Positions 35,029-43,815 of a DNA stretch of 64,000 bases are shown piece after piece. The stretch spans positions 1 through 64,000 of the forward strand of contig JADJHP010000021.1 of NCBI GenBank assembly GCA_016707525.1. Direction: 5' to 3'. The position numbers and the translations under genes were made by a program. Source of the stretch: Ignavibacteriota bacterium (GTDB lineage Bacteria; Bacteroidota; Ignavibacteria; UBA10030; UBA6906). Numbering within the stretch: the stretch's first letter is position 1; each line of letters begins with the position of its first letter. Below the pieces are notes generated by a model. The model had not been told where the DNA came from. It did no database searches and saw only the letters and a list, made by a program, of their open reading frames with translations.

Positions 35029-38000
35029 ATGAAGCAAACCGCTCACATCATAGCTGCCTTCGCGTGCTTTCTTGCGGGCCCGGCCCTGGCCAGCGGCCAG
35101 GAGTGGCGCTCTTCACCTGCATCCGATATCCTCCCCTCGACGGGATACGTTTCAACATCCTGGGGTCCTGACGAAGGACTCCCTTCCGCTGAAACCGGCC
35201 CCATTCTCCAGGACCGTACGGGGTATGTGTGGGTCGGCACCGGGTTCGGGCTCGTTCGTTTCGATGGCATCGCATTCAGGACCTACAGCAGTGCCACGAC
35301 GCCGTTGTTCCGTGGACAGCAGGTGACCGCGATCCACGAGGATGCCCGGGGGCGCATCTGGATCGGCCTCCTCAGTGGCGGACTCGTGATCTACGACCGG
35401 GGACACTTCTCCAGTCCGGCCTTCGCTGATACGATCGCGTATGAATCCGTGCACGGCATCTTTGCCGACAGTGCCGGCAACACGTATCTGTGTACATCGC
35501 TCGGCACCTTCGTCGAGCGGGATGGCAAAGCCACGCTCCTCCCCGGCCTCCCCGAGCAACCCCGTGCAGGTTTCACCGCGCCGGATGGCACGGTCTATTT
35601 CAACGCCCTGTCGCTCGTCCGCTATGATGCGCAGAACGATACAGGTGTCACGATCGTTCCCGGTGCCGGCGAGGTCCATGCCCTCGCGGATATCATTCTG
35701 GAGAAGGACCATCGCTTCCTTGCCTCCCGGCTCGGCCAGATCCAGCGCTACCGGATGAACCCTGACGGCCCGGCTTCTCTTGAAGAAACGTTCCGAACGC
35801 CGGGAGCCCTCCGGTTGCTCAAGGATGGTGACGAAGGGTACTTTGTCGGCACGATCGGGTACGGGGTCATCTACTTCGACGGCAAGCACTTCTCGTACCC
35901 TCACGGATTGGGGGTGCGACGCGGGGCCGGACGACAGACCCACGCACTCATGTGGGGTGCAGAAGGAAGCCTCTGGGCAACCACCAGCGGAGGGCTCTAC
36001 AGATTTTCGCGGACGTTCTTCACCATCCTCGGCACGGATGCGGGGCTGACCACAGAGTATTCGTGGTTGGTCCATCTCCAGAAGCGGGGGGTCCTCTGGA
36101 TCGGCGTCGGCACCGAAGGCACGTACCGATACGAAGGCAACGCGGCCCGCCTGATGAAGAAGAAGGACGGCATGCCGAGCGATCACATCACAGAACTGTT
36201 CGAGAGCTCGGATGGCACGATGTGGTTCGGAGGCCCGAACGGTGAACTCGGTTCGTCTACCGCCGGAGGGGGGATACGCCACTATCCCGCTGTTGCCACC
36301 TCCGGCCTTGGCCGGGTGCAGTCGATCAGTGAGGACTTCGACCACCGCATCTGGATCGGGACCCGCAAGGGGTTCTACACATTCGAAAGAGGGAAAGCAT
36401 CACCGTTCATCCTTGCCAACGGGGGAGGCCGTGCCCGGCGTACGATGCGTCACGCACATGCCCGACGGATCGATCTGGTGCATCTCCTCAGGCAACGTCG
36501 TTCACATCAGAGAGGGGGTCCTTCGTTCGTACTGGACCCGGTCCGGCAGTGGCTTGTACGGCACCACCGCGATGATGGTGGACACAGGAAGGGTCTGGTA
36601 TGGGACCTACGGCGGTGGACTCTACCTCATCGCCGGGGATTCCGTGATCGACGTCAATGCCGTGTGTCCGGGATTCGGCCCCCGCATCCTTGCCATTCAC
36701 GAAGACCGTCTGGGATACCTCTGGATCAACGCCGAACGGGAATTGCAGCGCGTCCGCAAAGCGGATCTGCTTGCAGCAGTTGCGGGTAACGGCCGGCACG
36801 TCGTCATCGACTCGTTCGATCATCGGGACGGGCTCCGGGATATTGAATTCAACATGGCATCGGAGCACTCCGCGCAGCAATTGCCCGATGGCCGCATTCT
36901 CTACGCATCCACGAGTGGCGTCGTGGCCGTGAACCCCGCCGCGGTCTCCCGTCCGACCACCCCGCCACCCGTGGTGATCGAACACGTCATTGCGGATGAT
37001 ATCCCGTATGATGCCGGCGAGCACATTGTCCTGCCCGCAGGGACGTACCGTATCCAGATCGACTTTTCGGCGTTGCGCTTCCAGACGCCCGGGCGTGTCA
37101 TGTTCAGGTACCGGCTGGTGGGGATCGACAAGGACTGGATCTCCAGGCCGGGGAGTCAGAGCGTTGCAACATATACCAACGCCGGCCCCGGCGAACTCGT
37201 GTTCAACCTCGCGGCATCCGTGAATGGCGGACCCTGGACAGATCCTCCCGCGGTCATGCGGATCACGGTCGGCCACTTTTTCTACGAAGAACCGGGGCTT
37301 CAGGCCGTGGGAGTGTTGGCACTGATGAGTGCGGTGATCGGCGCATTCCTCTGGCGGACGCGGCGGGTGCGGGAGAGGAACCGGCAGTTGGAAGAGGAGG
37401 TCCAGCGACGGATCGAAGCGGAATCGCGCATCCAGTCTTCTCTCGACGAGAAGACCGTGATGCTCAAGGAGATCCATCACCGTGTGAAGAACAATCTGCA
37501 GATCGTCTCGAGCCTGTTCTCCCTGCAGCTCGGGAATTCCCGCGATCCGATGGTCCTCGAGATGTTGAAGGAGAGCCAGACACGCATCCGCTCGATGGCC
37601 CTGGTCCATGAAGCGCTCTACCGCAGCAACAATCTCGCGGCCATCGACTTCCGCGAATACGTCCAGGCACTGGCCGCCCAGATCGCGCACACCCACCACC
37701 GGAAGAACATCGGACTCCGCTTCCTCGGCGAGTCCATCACCCTCTCCCTCGACCAGGCCATCCCGGCGGGCCTGATCATGAACGAGGCACTGTCCAACGC
37801 ATACAAGCACGCCTTCCCGAACGGTGAACAGGGAACGATCACGGTGGAGTCGCGGAGCGAGAACGGAACCCATGCGGAGCTTGCGGTGAGCGATACCGGC
37901 CCGGGTCTTCCTGAGGGGTTCGATCCGGCGACGGTCTCATCGCTGGGCTTCCATCTCATCCTCGCCCTCACGGAGCAGCTCAGCGGCACGTTGACGGTCG

Positions 38001-38047
38001 ACGGGAAGCCGGGGACAACGATACGGATCCGATTCCCGGTCGAGTGA
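35029..38047 (+). pseudogene. Two-component propeller sensor kinase (Reg_prop-YYY-HisKA_2-HATPase), single frameshift
   Basis: Signal peptide MKQTAHIIAAFACFLAGPALA. The periplasmic part is a beta-propeller of two-component-regulator repeats (ILQDRTGYVWVGTGFGLVRF, IHEDARGRIWIGLLSGGLVI, and more to about residue 590). A Y_Y_Y domain (FMFRYRLVGIDKDWISRPG-like region near 37110), a membrane helix (VGVLALMSAVIGAFLW), a short coiled coil and a HisKA_2 kinase follow, with LKEIHHRVKNNLQIVSSLF (phospho-His) and an ATPase domain (NEALSNAYKHAF, DTGPGLPEGF). Near 36421-36425 a run of five G where four are expected shifts the frame: the first part ends at 36789 and the second runs from about 36390 to 38047. 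Restored length is about 1,005 aa. Such sensors usually detect glycan breakdown products in this group of bacteria. Confidence 0.82.
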
Positions 38048-38079
38048 AACCGGCCCGCGGGTCACCCGAAAGAATGGAA

Positions 38080-38114
38080 AAGGGAAGAAAGAGACCCTCG
38101 CTCCTTCTTCCCTT
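38080..38114. terminator. Bidirectional hairpin between convergent genes
   Basis: Perfect 10-bp inverted repeat AAGGGAAGAA / TTCTTCCCTT with a 15-base loop, between the kinase (stop at 38047) and the convergent SDR gene (stop at 38140). Confidence 0.5.
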
Positions 38115-38139
38115 CAGTCATGCCCTCTGACTGCGCCCA

Positions 38140-38844
38140 CTAGGGCATCGTGGGCCTCAGGTCGATCTCGCTGAACATCGCCCTCCCCTCCGCCGTAACA
38201 GCAAAGAGCACGGCTGCAGCCACATCCGCGGGTTGCGGAATGTTCGCCCCCTTCTTTCCCGATGTTGAGAATCCGGTCTCGACCGAACCCGGACAGATCG
38301 TGATCGTGCGGATATTGTACTCGCGGACCTCCAGCATCATCGAACCGGCGAAGCCGCGCAGCGCCCATTTCGTGGCGCAATAGCCGGCGCCATTCTTCAT
38401 CGCATTCTTTCCCGCCAGCGAAGCGATATGCACGATGTCGCCGCCACCGGCCTTCCGCATATGGGGGACCGCCGCTTTGCTCATAAGGAACACGCCACGC
38501 ATGTTCGTGGCCCACATCCCGTCGAACTCCGCCACGGTCATGTCGATGACAGGCTTGAATACTCCCCAGCCAGCGTTGTTGACCAGGATGTCCAGCCCGC
38601 CCTCGGTGCGGATCACATCGTCGACCAAACGCTCGACATCCGCCTCCTTGCTCACGTCCGCCTGCAATCCGCGCACATGGAGGCCGGCCGCACGCATCCC
38701 TACCGTCACCTCCCGGATCACTTCCTGATCGCGCGCCGCGAGAATGACGTGGGCCCCTTCGCGGGCCAACGCCTCGCCGATCCCCCGCCCGATCCCTTTG
38801 CTGCCACCGGTCACGATGGCAACCTTGCCTTCGAGCCGTTTCAT
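38140..38844 (-). CDS. Short-chain dehydrogenase/reductase, candidate pterin (sepiapterin-type) reductase, 234 aa
   Basis: Classical SDR: cofactor motif TGGSKGIGRGIG (residues 12-23, NADP-type), NNAGWG (about 90), the catalytic Ser in HIASLAGKN, and YCATKWAL (Tyr-x3-Lys). By sequence alone it could be any FabG-like reductase. Its ATG overlaps the folE stop (ATGA), and folE follows ptpS directly, so translation of all three is linked. In the BH4 pathway the step after 6-pyruvoyl-tetrahydropterin is done by an SDR (sepiapterin reductase; known also in Chlorobium). That makes a pterin reductase the best guess. It is the last gene of the operon, ending before a hairpin. Confidence 0.8.
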   Translation of the reverse strand: MKRLEGKVAIVTGGSKGIGRGIGEALAREGAHVILAARDQEVIREVTVGMRAAGLHVRGLQADVSKEADVERLVDDVIRTEGGLDILVNNAGWGVFKPVIDMTVAEFDGMWATNMRGVFLMSKAAVPHMRKAGGGDIVHIASLAGKNAMKNGAGYCATKWALRGFAGSMMLEVREYNIRTITICPGSVETGFSTSGKKGANIPQPADVAAAVLFAVTAEGRAMFSEIDLRPTMP

Positions 38845-39431
38845 GCGCTCAGTTTGCTTTCGATAAGGTGCAGGAACTCTCCGCGTGTCTTCACATCCTC
38901 ACGGAACACGCCGAGCATCGCGCTGGTGGTGGCCAGCGAATTCTGCTTTTCCACGCCCCGCATCATCATGCACATGTGGCGGGCTTCGACCACGACGCCA
39001 ACGCCTTCAGGGTTGAGAGCTTCGTAGATCGTCTCGGCGATCTGCTGCGTCAGCCGCTCCTGCACCTGCAGGCGCCGGCTGAACACTTCAACGATCCGCG
39101 GGATCTTGCTGAGTCCGACGATCTTCCCGTTCGGAATGTAGGCCACATGCGCCCGGCCAAAGAACGGCAGCATGTGATGCTCGCACATGCTGAAGAAGTC
39201 GATGTCCTTCACGATGACCATCTCGCTGTACTTCTCATTGAAGATGGCATCATTCAGGACCTTGCTGATATCCTCCCGGTACCCCTTCGTCAGGAACTCA
39301 TAGGCTTTCGCCACCCGGTGCGGGGTCCGCAGCAGCCCTTCACGCTGCGGGTCCTCACCGATGTTCTTCAGCAACTTCTCGATCACCTGTTCCATCTCGC
39401 CACGATCCATGGCAGCAGTGTTCTTGTCCAC
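38841..39431 (-). CDS. folE: GTP cyclohydrolase I, 196 aa
   Basis: Converts GTP to 7,8-dihydroneopterin triphosphate, the first step of folate and biopterin synthesis. Zinc and active-site motifs are present: FSMCEHHMLPFFGRAHVAYI (Cys, His and His of the FolE motif), GLSKIPRIVEVFSRRLQVQE, QQIAETI, and VEARHMCMMMRG with the second zinc Cys. Full length. The start is GTG at 39431, directly after the ptpS stop codon TAA, with GGAG five bases upstream; an ATG seven codons later is an alternative. The stop overlaps the SDR start. Such tight coupling to a PTPS and an SDR suggests biopterin rather than folate supply. Confidence 0.95.
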   Translation of the reverse strand: MDKNTAAMDRGEMEQVIEKLLKNIGEDPQREGLLRTPHRVAKAYEFLTKGYREDISKVLNDAIFNEKYSEMVIVKDIDFFSMCEHHMLPFFGRAHVAYIPNGKIVGLSKIPRIVEVFSRRLQVQERLTQQIAETIYEALNPEGVGVVVEARHMCMMMRGVEKQNSLATTSAMLGVFREDVKTRGEFLHLIESKLSA

Positions 39432-39839
39432 TTATTCTCCGCGGTATTCTACCAGATTGTTCTCGGATTCATAGAGCTTGATGGAGTACAGGGTGCCGAA
39501 CGGGATCTTCGGCGCCAGGACCTTCCAGAACGCCATGGCCATGTTCTCCGCGGTGGGGATGATCCCGGTCAGGAAAGGCACATCGACGTTGAGATGCTTG
39601 TGGTCGACGAGTTCGATCAGCTCGCGGTCCACGATCTCTGCCAGCACCTTCAGGTCGATCACCATGCCCGTCTCCGCCGGCGGCATCCCCGCGACGGTGA
39701 CCTCGATGTTGTAATTGTGTCCGTGACCGCTCGGATTGTTGCACTTGCCGAACACCTTGTAATTCTCCTCCATCGACCAGGAAGGGTTATACAACCGGTG
39801 CGCGGCTGCGAAGTGGGCTTTGCGGGTGACGTAGACCAT
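39432..39839 (-). CDS. 6-pyruvoyl-tetrahydropterin synthase (PTPS), 135 aa
   Basis: The start at 39839 (MVYVTRKAHFAAAHRLYNPS) is preferred over an upstream ATG lacking homologous residues. The zinc-binding and catalytic region reads GKCNNPSGHGHNYNIEVTVA, with HFAAAH as the first zinc His. DHKHLNVDVPFL, PTAENMA and YESENNLVEYRGE complete the motifs. This pattern (CNNPxGHGHNY, DHKxLxxDVP, TTENxA, YExxNN) is that of animal-type PTPS, not of QueD, which has C-x3-HGH. It is therefore likely to make 6-pyruvoyl-tetrahydropterin. First gene of the ptpS-folE-SDR operon. No queuosine genes are adjacent. Confidence 0.88.
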   Translation of the reverse strand: MVYVTRKAHFAAAHRLYNPSWSMEENYKVFGKCNNPSGHGHNYNIEVTVAGMPPAETGMVIDLKVLAEIVDRELIELVDHKHLNVDVPFLTGIIPTAENMAMAFWKVLAPKIPFGTLYSIKLYESENNLVEYRGE

Positions 39840-39902
39840 AGGAATGACCAGTTCAGAATTCAGAATGACGAATGACAGCATGATGCCAGATCCCTGGCGG
39901 GG

Positions 39903-40367
39903 TTATTCAGCCAGGGCAGCAAGGACTTCTTCCACGTGGCCGTCGACTTTGACCTTCCGGAAGACGTGGGTGATCTTCCCTTTCCCATCGATGATGAACG
40001 TCGTGCGTTCCACGCCCATGTACTTCCGCCCGTACATACTTTTCTCTTTCCACACCCCGTAGGCACCCAGCATCTTCTTCGACTCGTCGCTGACCAGGGG
40101 GAACGACAGGTCGTACTTCCCGGCGAACTTCGCATGGGAGGCAGCGCTATCCGGGCTCACGCCCACGACCACCGCACCCTTCTTCTTGATCTTCGCCAGC
40201 GTGTCGTTGAACGCGCACGCTTCCTTCGTACAGCCAGAGGTGTTGTCCTTCGGGTAGAAATACAGGACGACCGTCTTTCCCTTCAGGTCGGCCAGCGCGA
40301 GCTTCCCCCCGTCCCCGGTGGGAAGCTCAAATGCCGGAGCTGCGTCTCCGGCCTTGAGTTCTTTCAT
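39903..40367 (-). CDS. bcp: Thioredoxin-dependent thiol peroxidase (Bcp/PrxQ), 154 aa
   Basis: A cytoplasmic peroxidase reducing H2O2 and alkyl hydroperoxides with thioredoxin. The active site FYPKDNTSGCTKEACAF has the peroxidatic Cys and the resolving Cys five residues later, as in atypical 2-Cys PrxQ. GVSPDSAASHAKFAGKYDLSFPLVSD and ERTTFIIDGKGKI complete the fold. Length is typical. It lies 63 bases upstream of ptpS on the same strand and 61 bases downstream of a second peroxiredoxin gene. The gap to ptpS contains a short repeat-like sequence. Confidence 0.93.
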   Translation of the reverse strand: MKELKAGDAAPAFELPTGDGGKLALADLKGKTVVLYFYPKDNTSGCTKEACAFNDTLAKIKKKGAVVVGVSPDSAASHAKFAGKYDLSFPLVSDESKKMLGAYGVWKEKSMYGRKYMGVERTTFIIDGKGKITHVFRKVKVDGHVEEVLAALAE

Positions 40368-40428
40368 CTTTGTTCTCGTGGTTCTTCGTTCCGTTCAGAT
40401 ATCAGTTCTTGTCCTTCTGCCATCGGCT

Positions 40429-40893
40429 TTATTTCAGCGCTGCTTTCACTTCTTCATACGGGGGCTCGGTGGCCGGCGTATCCGTCATCCACACGTACGT
40501 CACGACGCCCTGGCCATCGAGGATGTACACGGCGCGCTTCGATGCCGTGTACCCCTGCACTCCGGCGAAATCCGCGTAGAGACCGGCGTACGCCTTGCTT
40601 GTCTCACGGGAGTAATCGCTCAGCAACGGGAATGCCAGTTTGTTCGCATCCGAGAACGCCTTGTTGGCGAACGGTGAATCCACACTTATACCGAGGACCT
40701 GAGCATCGACCGCATTGAATGCCGCCATCGCATCACGCAATGCACACATCTCCTTCGTGCAGGCGCCGGTGAACGCACCGGGGTAGAATACCAGCACGAC
40801 CTTCTTGCCGGCGAACTCCGCGAGCGAACGGGGCTTGCGGTCGGTATCGAACAGGGTGAACGCCGGTGCTTTTGAACCTACGGTAACAGACAT
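40429..40893 (-). CDS. Peroxiredoxin (AhpC/TSA-type), 154 aa
   Basis: The ATG at 40893 follows GAGGG and gives a standard-length peroxiredoxin (MSVTVGSKAPAFTLFDTDRK); an in-frame upstream extension exists but adds unrelated residues. Active site FYPGAFTGACTKEMCALRDA with the peroxidatic Cys preceded by T-x-x-C-like geometry (TGAC) and a second Cys five residues on. GISVDSPFANKAFSDANKLAFPLLSD and SKRAVYILDGQGVVTYVWM match AhpC/PrxQ-related one-domain proteins (COG1225/COG0450 group). Likely cytoplasmic. Paired with bcp, so probably part of the same oxidative-stress response. Confidence 0.88.
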   Translation of the reverse strand: MSVTVGSKAPAFTLFDTDRKPRSLAEFAGKKVVLVFYPGAFTGACTKEMCALRDAMAAFNAVDAQVLGISVDSPFANKAFSDANKLAFPLLSDYSRETSKAYAGLYADFAGVQGYTASKRAVYILDGQGVVTYVWMTDTPATEPPYEEVKAALK

Positions 40894-41021
40894 GGGTTTG
40901 CCCTCGTGTGTGGGTTGTGATGAGGAAATGGTCGTATCGCCGAACAGCAAGAACACGAAGGACAGCATCGCGGCAACCGAAGGCCGGTACCGACGTCCTT
41001 CATGCAGCATGGTCGGTCCGC

Positions 41022-42791
41022 TCATAACTCCATCCGTATGGTCAGTGATCCGTAATGGTCCCTGGAATCCGCCCAGCCTGCCGGCAAGGAACCGTCCAGC
41101 GTGAAGAAGTGCAGCCCATACGGAAATCGGACTGACTCGAACCTGTACAACCCCTCGATCCAGAGGCCATTCATCGGCTCCCACACTGCCTCAACGTCGG
41201 TTCTCAGTGTCTTCTGGAGGGTCCCCGCAAGAAACACCTTACGCTCGGGGTCCTCATTGCGGTGCGGGATCAGAGGATCCGCCCCGAAATTCCGATCCAG
41301 CTCGCCCGTCCAGGGGTTGACATAGTTCAAGCCTTGCCGCCCCAATAGAACACTCCCTCTGATGCTGAGGTTCCACCGTGGCACAAAGGTCACGCCGATT
41401 TGCCACGCATCCCCGTTGGGCCCGACGCCCGGCCCGAGAATGCGCCCGAGACTCGTGAAATTATCGTCACGCGAGCGGCCATGACTGAACACGTAGGGCT
41501 CGACGCGGGTGTACTCCACCATCAGGTCGGTGTTGGGCAGAGTGAAGGGATCGGCCCAGTGAACACCCACCTGCCAGGCATACCGGTCCGTCCAGAGATC
41601 CGAGAACATATCCGGCACGTTGATGTCATCATACAGGATCGTCCCGGTGAACTGAACATTCGGGATGAATCGGGTCTTGAGGTCGAAGACCCACATGACG
41701 TTGTCGCGCTCTCCCCGTGAGCGTTGGGTGGATTCGATCAACGACAAGGGGGTGAGGTAGGCCAGATCAACGGACCGGTTGCTGTACACGACCATTTCCT
41801 GGAAACCGATATCGATGATCCCGGGGAACGAAAGGCCGAAGCGGTGGGCGGCAAAGTACTTGTCCGAGATCACCGGCTCGCTGTGACTTGTCGAGGAGTC
41901 GTTGCCGATCATGAAGAAGACACGGGATTCTGTACCGAGGATCCAGGCATGGATGAAGGAGTACCTGAACACGCCGTACGTCAGATCGGCCCGGAGGTAG
42001 TCGAACGCGCGGGGATGGTCCGAGAGGACCATCTTCTCTCCGAACACACTGTTCCCCCAGAGCACGCGGTCGCGCCCGATCTGCGCCGACAGGAAACCCG
42101 CATCATACCGGACGGAACCTTCCGCGAGATCAAAATTCTGTATGTTCCCCACACCGAGTGCGTGGCTCTGCGCGATCCGTTCATCCCGGAAGAGCAGGTC
42201 GCGACTCCCCCAGAACTGCGCATTGGTCATGCGGAAACTGTAGCCCAGATGGCCGAGGAGCGTGCCGCGGGCGCGGATGCCTGCCTCCAGGTATTGCGCC
42301 CCCGAACTCCCGAAGGCATCTCCCGAGATCCTTCGCGTGTCGAAGGACACCAGCGCATTGGCGAACAGCGTGACGGCACTGTCGGCATGGAGGACAGCCA
42401 CGCGCTCGCGGCCGGGATGTATCCCTGACCCGACGGAATCCACCCTGTCGCCGGACGCACTGATGAGTGCATCGAACCGGGAGACGGATCCGGTGATATC
42501 GTAATGGTACTCGGAGAGAAGATCGTCGAGTCTGTCCCGCTCCACCGCGGAGAGGACGGCACGGGATGCATCGATGGTTGTCAGGTAGCGCGCAACGGCA
42601 GCCCGGGAGATCGGCAGGACGACATCGTCAAAACTCCTGAGGACGCCTTTCACCTCCATGGTCTTCAGGAACCACATCACCGGATCATGCGCCGGAACAT
42701 TCTCGGCCTGGGAGAAGGCGGGGGCATGCATCGAGCCCAGAGCCCAAACCAGAAGCACCGCTATGCAGCATACCCTCTTCATAGTCACCAT
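41022..42791 (-). CDS. Capsule-assembly Wzi-like outer-membrane protein, 589 aa
   Basis: The ATG at 42791 follows GAGGGAGAG and opens a signal peptide (RVCCIAVLLVWALGSMHAPA). The rest is a large outer-membrane beta-barrel rich in alternating aromatic strands (FGLSFPGIIDIGFQEMVVYS, TRFIPNVQFTGTILYDDINV, WQIGVTFVPRWNLSIRGSVL), ending in the aromatic-rich SLTIRMEL. The family (Wzi / capsule assembly) includes lectin-like barrels that help attach or organise group 1 capsule. It is near DUF2279 and not far from UDP-sugar and sugar-phosphate-transferase genes, which supports a role in surface polysaccharide. Confidence 0.78.
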   Translation of the reverse strand: MVTMKRVCCIAVLLVWALGSMHAPAFSQAENVPAHDPVMWFLKTMEVKGVLRSFDDVVLPISRAAVARYLTTIDASRAVLSAVERDRLDDLLSEYHYDITGSVSRFDALISASGDRVDSVGSGIHPGRERVAVLHADSAVTLFANALVSFDTRRISGDAFGSSGAQYLEAGIRARGTLLGHLGYSFRMTNAQFWGSRDLLFRDERIAQSHALGVGNIQNFDLAEGSVRYDAGFLSAQIGRDRVLWGNSVFGEKMVLSDHPRAFDYLRADLTYGVFRYSFIHAWILGTESRVFFMIGNDSSTSHSEPVISDKYFAAHRFGLSFPGIIDIGFQEMVVYSNRSVDLAYLTPLSLIESTQRSRGERDNVMWVFDLKTRFIPNVQFTGTILYDDINVPDMFSDLWTDRYAWQVGVHWADPFTLPNTDLMVEYTRVEPYVFSHGRSRDDNFTSLGRILGPGVGPNGDAWQIGVTFVPRWNLSIRGSVLLGRQGLNYVNPWTGELDRNFGADPLIPHRNEDPERKVFLAGTLQKTLRTDVEAVWEPMNGLWIEGLYRFESVRFPYGLHFFTLDGSLPAGWADSRDHYGSLTIRMEL

Positions 42792-42797
42792 GAACTC

Positions 42798-42846
42798 TCC
42801 CTCGTGCAAATTAAGAATCAAGAATTCTTAGTTCTTCATTCTTAAT
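42798..42846. repeat. AT-rich inverted micro-repeat
   Basis: In a GC-rich surrounding this 50-base gap is AT-rich. It holds an inverted repeat AATTAAGAAT ... ATTCTTAATT (10-bp arms), with the loop made of related units (CAAGAATTCTTAG, TTCTTC). A comparable stretch with GAATTCAGAATGACGAATGA lies at 39845-39880 between ptpS and bcp. Both sit in short gaps between same-strand genes. Confidence 0.5.
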
Positions 42847-43709
42847 TAGAAGTACAAGCCGTACCACACCGCGTTTCCCGGCCCGATCCTCACCGCAGGC
42901 ATCGGGAGATGCAGGAAGTTCAATGCCTCCCCCAATGTTCTCAGGAACCATGTGCTGCGGGGAATGATGAAGCGGAAATCAAGTTCCGGGGCAAGATACC
43001 ACGCCAGATACCTGTTGTCACTCACGTTGTCGCGCACGGCCATCCCCACGGCGATCCCGAGGAAATCTGGCCACCACCGATCCGCCGCGGGGAACCATGA
43101 ATGCGGCGTTACCGTGATCCAGAAGGTCTGCCCCTCGTAGTCATCGATGATCGTCTTCGTCTGTCCCGCGATGGCTGACGGAGCTCCCGCATCCTTTGGA
43201 TAGTAGCTGAAGCGGAGTTGCACATTCTTCAGCTCGGGGACGTAGTGTTGCAGCACAGGGTACCAGGCCCCGGCCAGATCCGCGGCGAAGTCCACCCGAT
43301 CGAACCCCCAGAATTCGGAGTACCCGTCCTCGATCTCCACGTACGTCTGAAACACTGTGGCACCGGTCGCCCCCCAGACGAGAGAACTGCCTTCCGAGAG
43401 GTTGGCCCACTGCAAGGACTTGCTGAAGAGGAAGGTCATGACCGAGGCACCGTACAGGTGACCGATCTTGTCAACGTTGGAGGCGTACGTGAGGTCTTCG
43501 CGGAAATGAAAACTTGTCCGATGCTCCTTCCACCAGGCATTCTGCTGGTAGAGGTGGATCGCCGTGATGCCGGCGGCGGCAGTTCCCGCGACGATCGCCA
43601 GGCGCGTGCCGTTCACTCCGGTGCTATCGTCGTCCGGCTGCGGCACCGCGAGCGCATCCGGAAGGACGAGTGACAGCACGATGAGGACGACGGCGGTACG
43701 GATGGGCAT
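42846..43709 (-). CDS. DUF2279 family exported protein, 287 aa
   Basis: Start at 43709 chosen for the signal peptide (MPIRTAVVLIVLSLVLPDALA). The DUF2279 core shows TYASNVDKIGHLYGASVMTF (the DK-(I/V)-GH-(L/M)-YG motif), followed by EDGYSEFWGFDRVDFAADLAGAW, where the acidic residues recall the YfiM family. Several hydrophobic stretches suggest an outer-membrane or periplasmic association. Its paralogue is encoded at 52294. Both are beside genes for outer-membrane barrels, in polysaccharide surroundings. Function not known. Confidence 0.75.
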   Translation of the reverse strand: MPIRTAVVLIVLSLVLPDALAVPQPDDDSTGVNGTRLAIVAGTAAAGITAIHLYQQNAWWKEHRTSFHFREDLTYASNVDKIGHLYGASVMTFLFSKSLQWANLSEGSSLVWGATGATVFQTYVEIEDGYSEFWGFDRVDFAADLAGAWYPVLQHYVPELKNVQLRFSYYPKDAGAPSAIAGQTKTIIDDYEGQTFWITVTPHSWFPAADRWWPDFLGIAVGMAVRDNVSDNRYLAWYLAPELDFRFIIPRSTWFLRTLGEALNFLHLPMPAVRIGPGNAVWYGLYF

Positions 43710-43815
43710 TCCGATTCTGTGGATCAGTGATGCCCTCAAAGTAGCGGATTCATGTGAGAAGGTCAATCGTTCCTCCCCTTCTCCGCCATCTGTTCCGGGG
43801 CCAGGTTCCTGCCCG

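Noticed and set aside
38140..38844. Assigning fabG to the SDR gene
   Set aside because: No other fatty-acid synthesis genes nearby, and translational coupling to folE and ptpS makes a pterin reductase more likely; the symbol was left blank.
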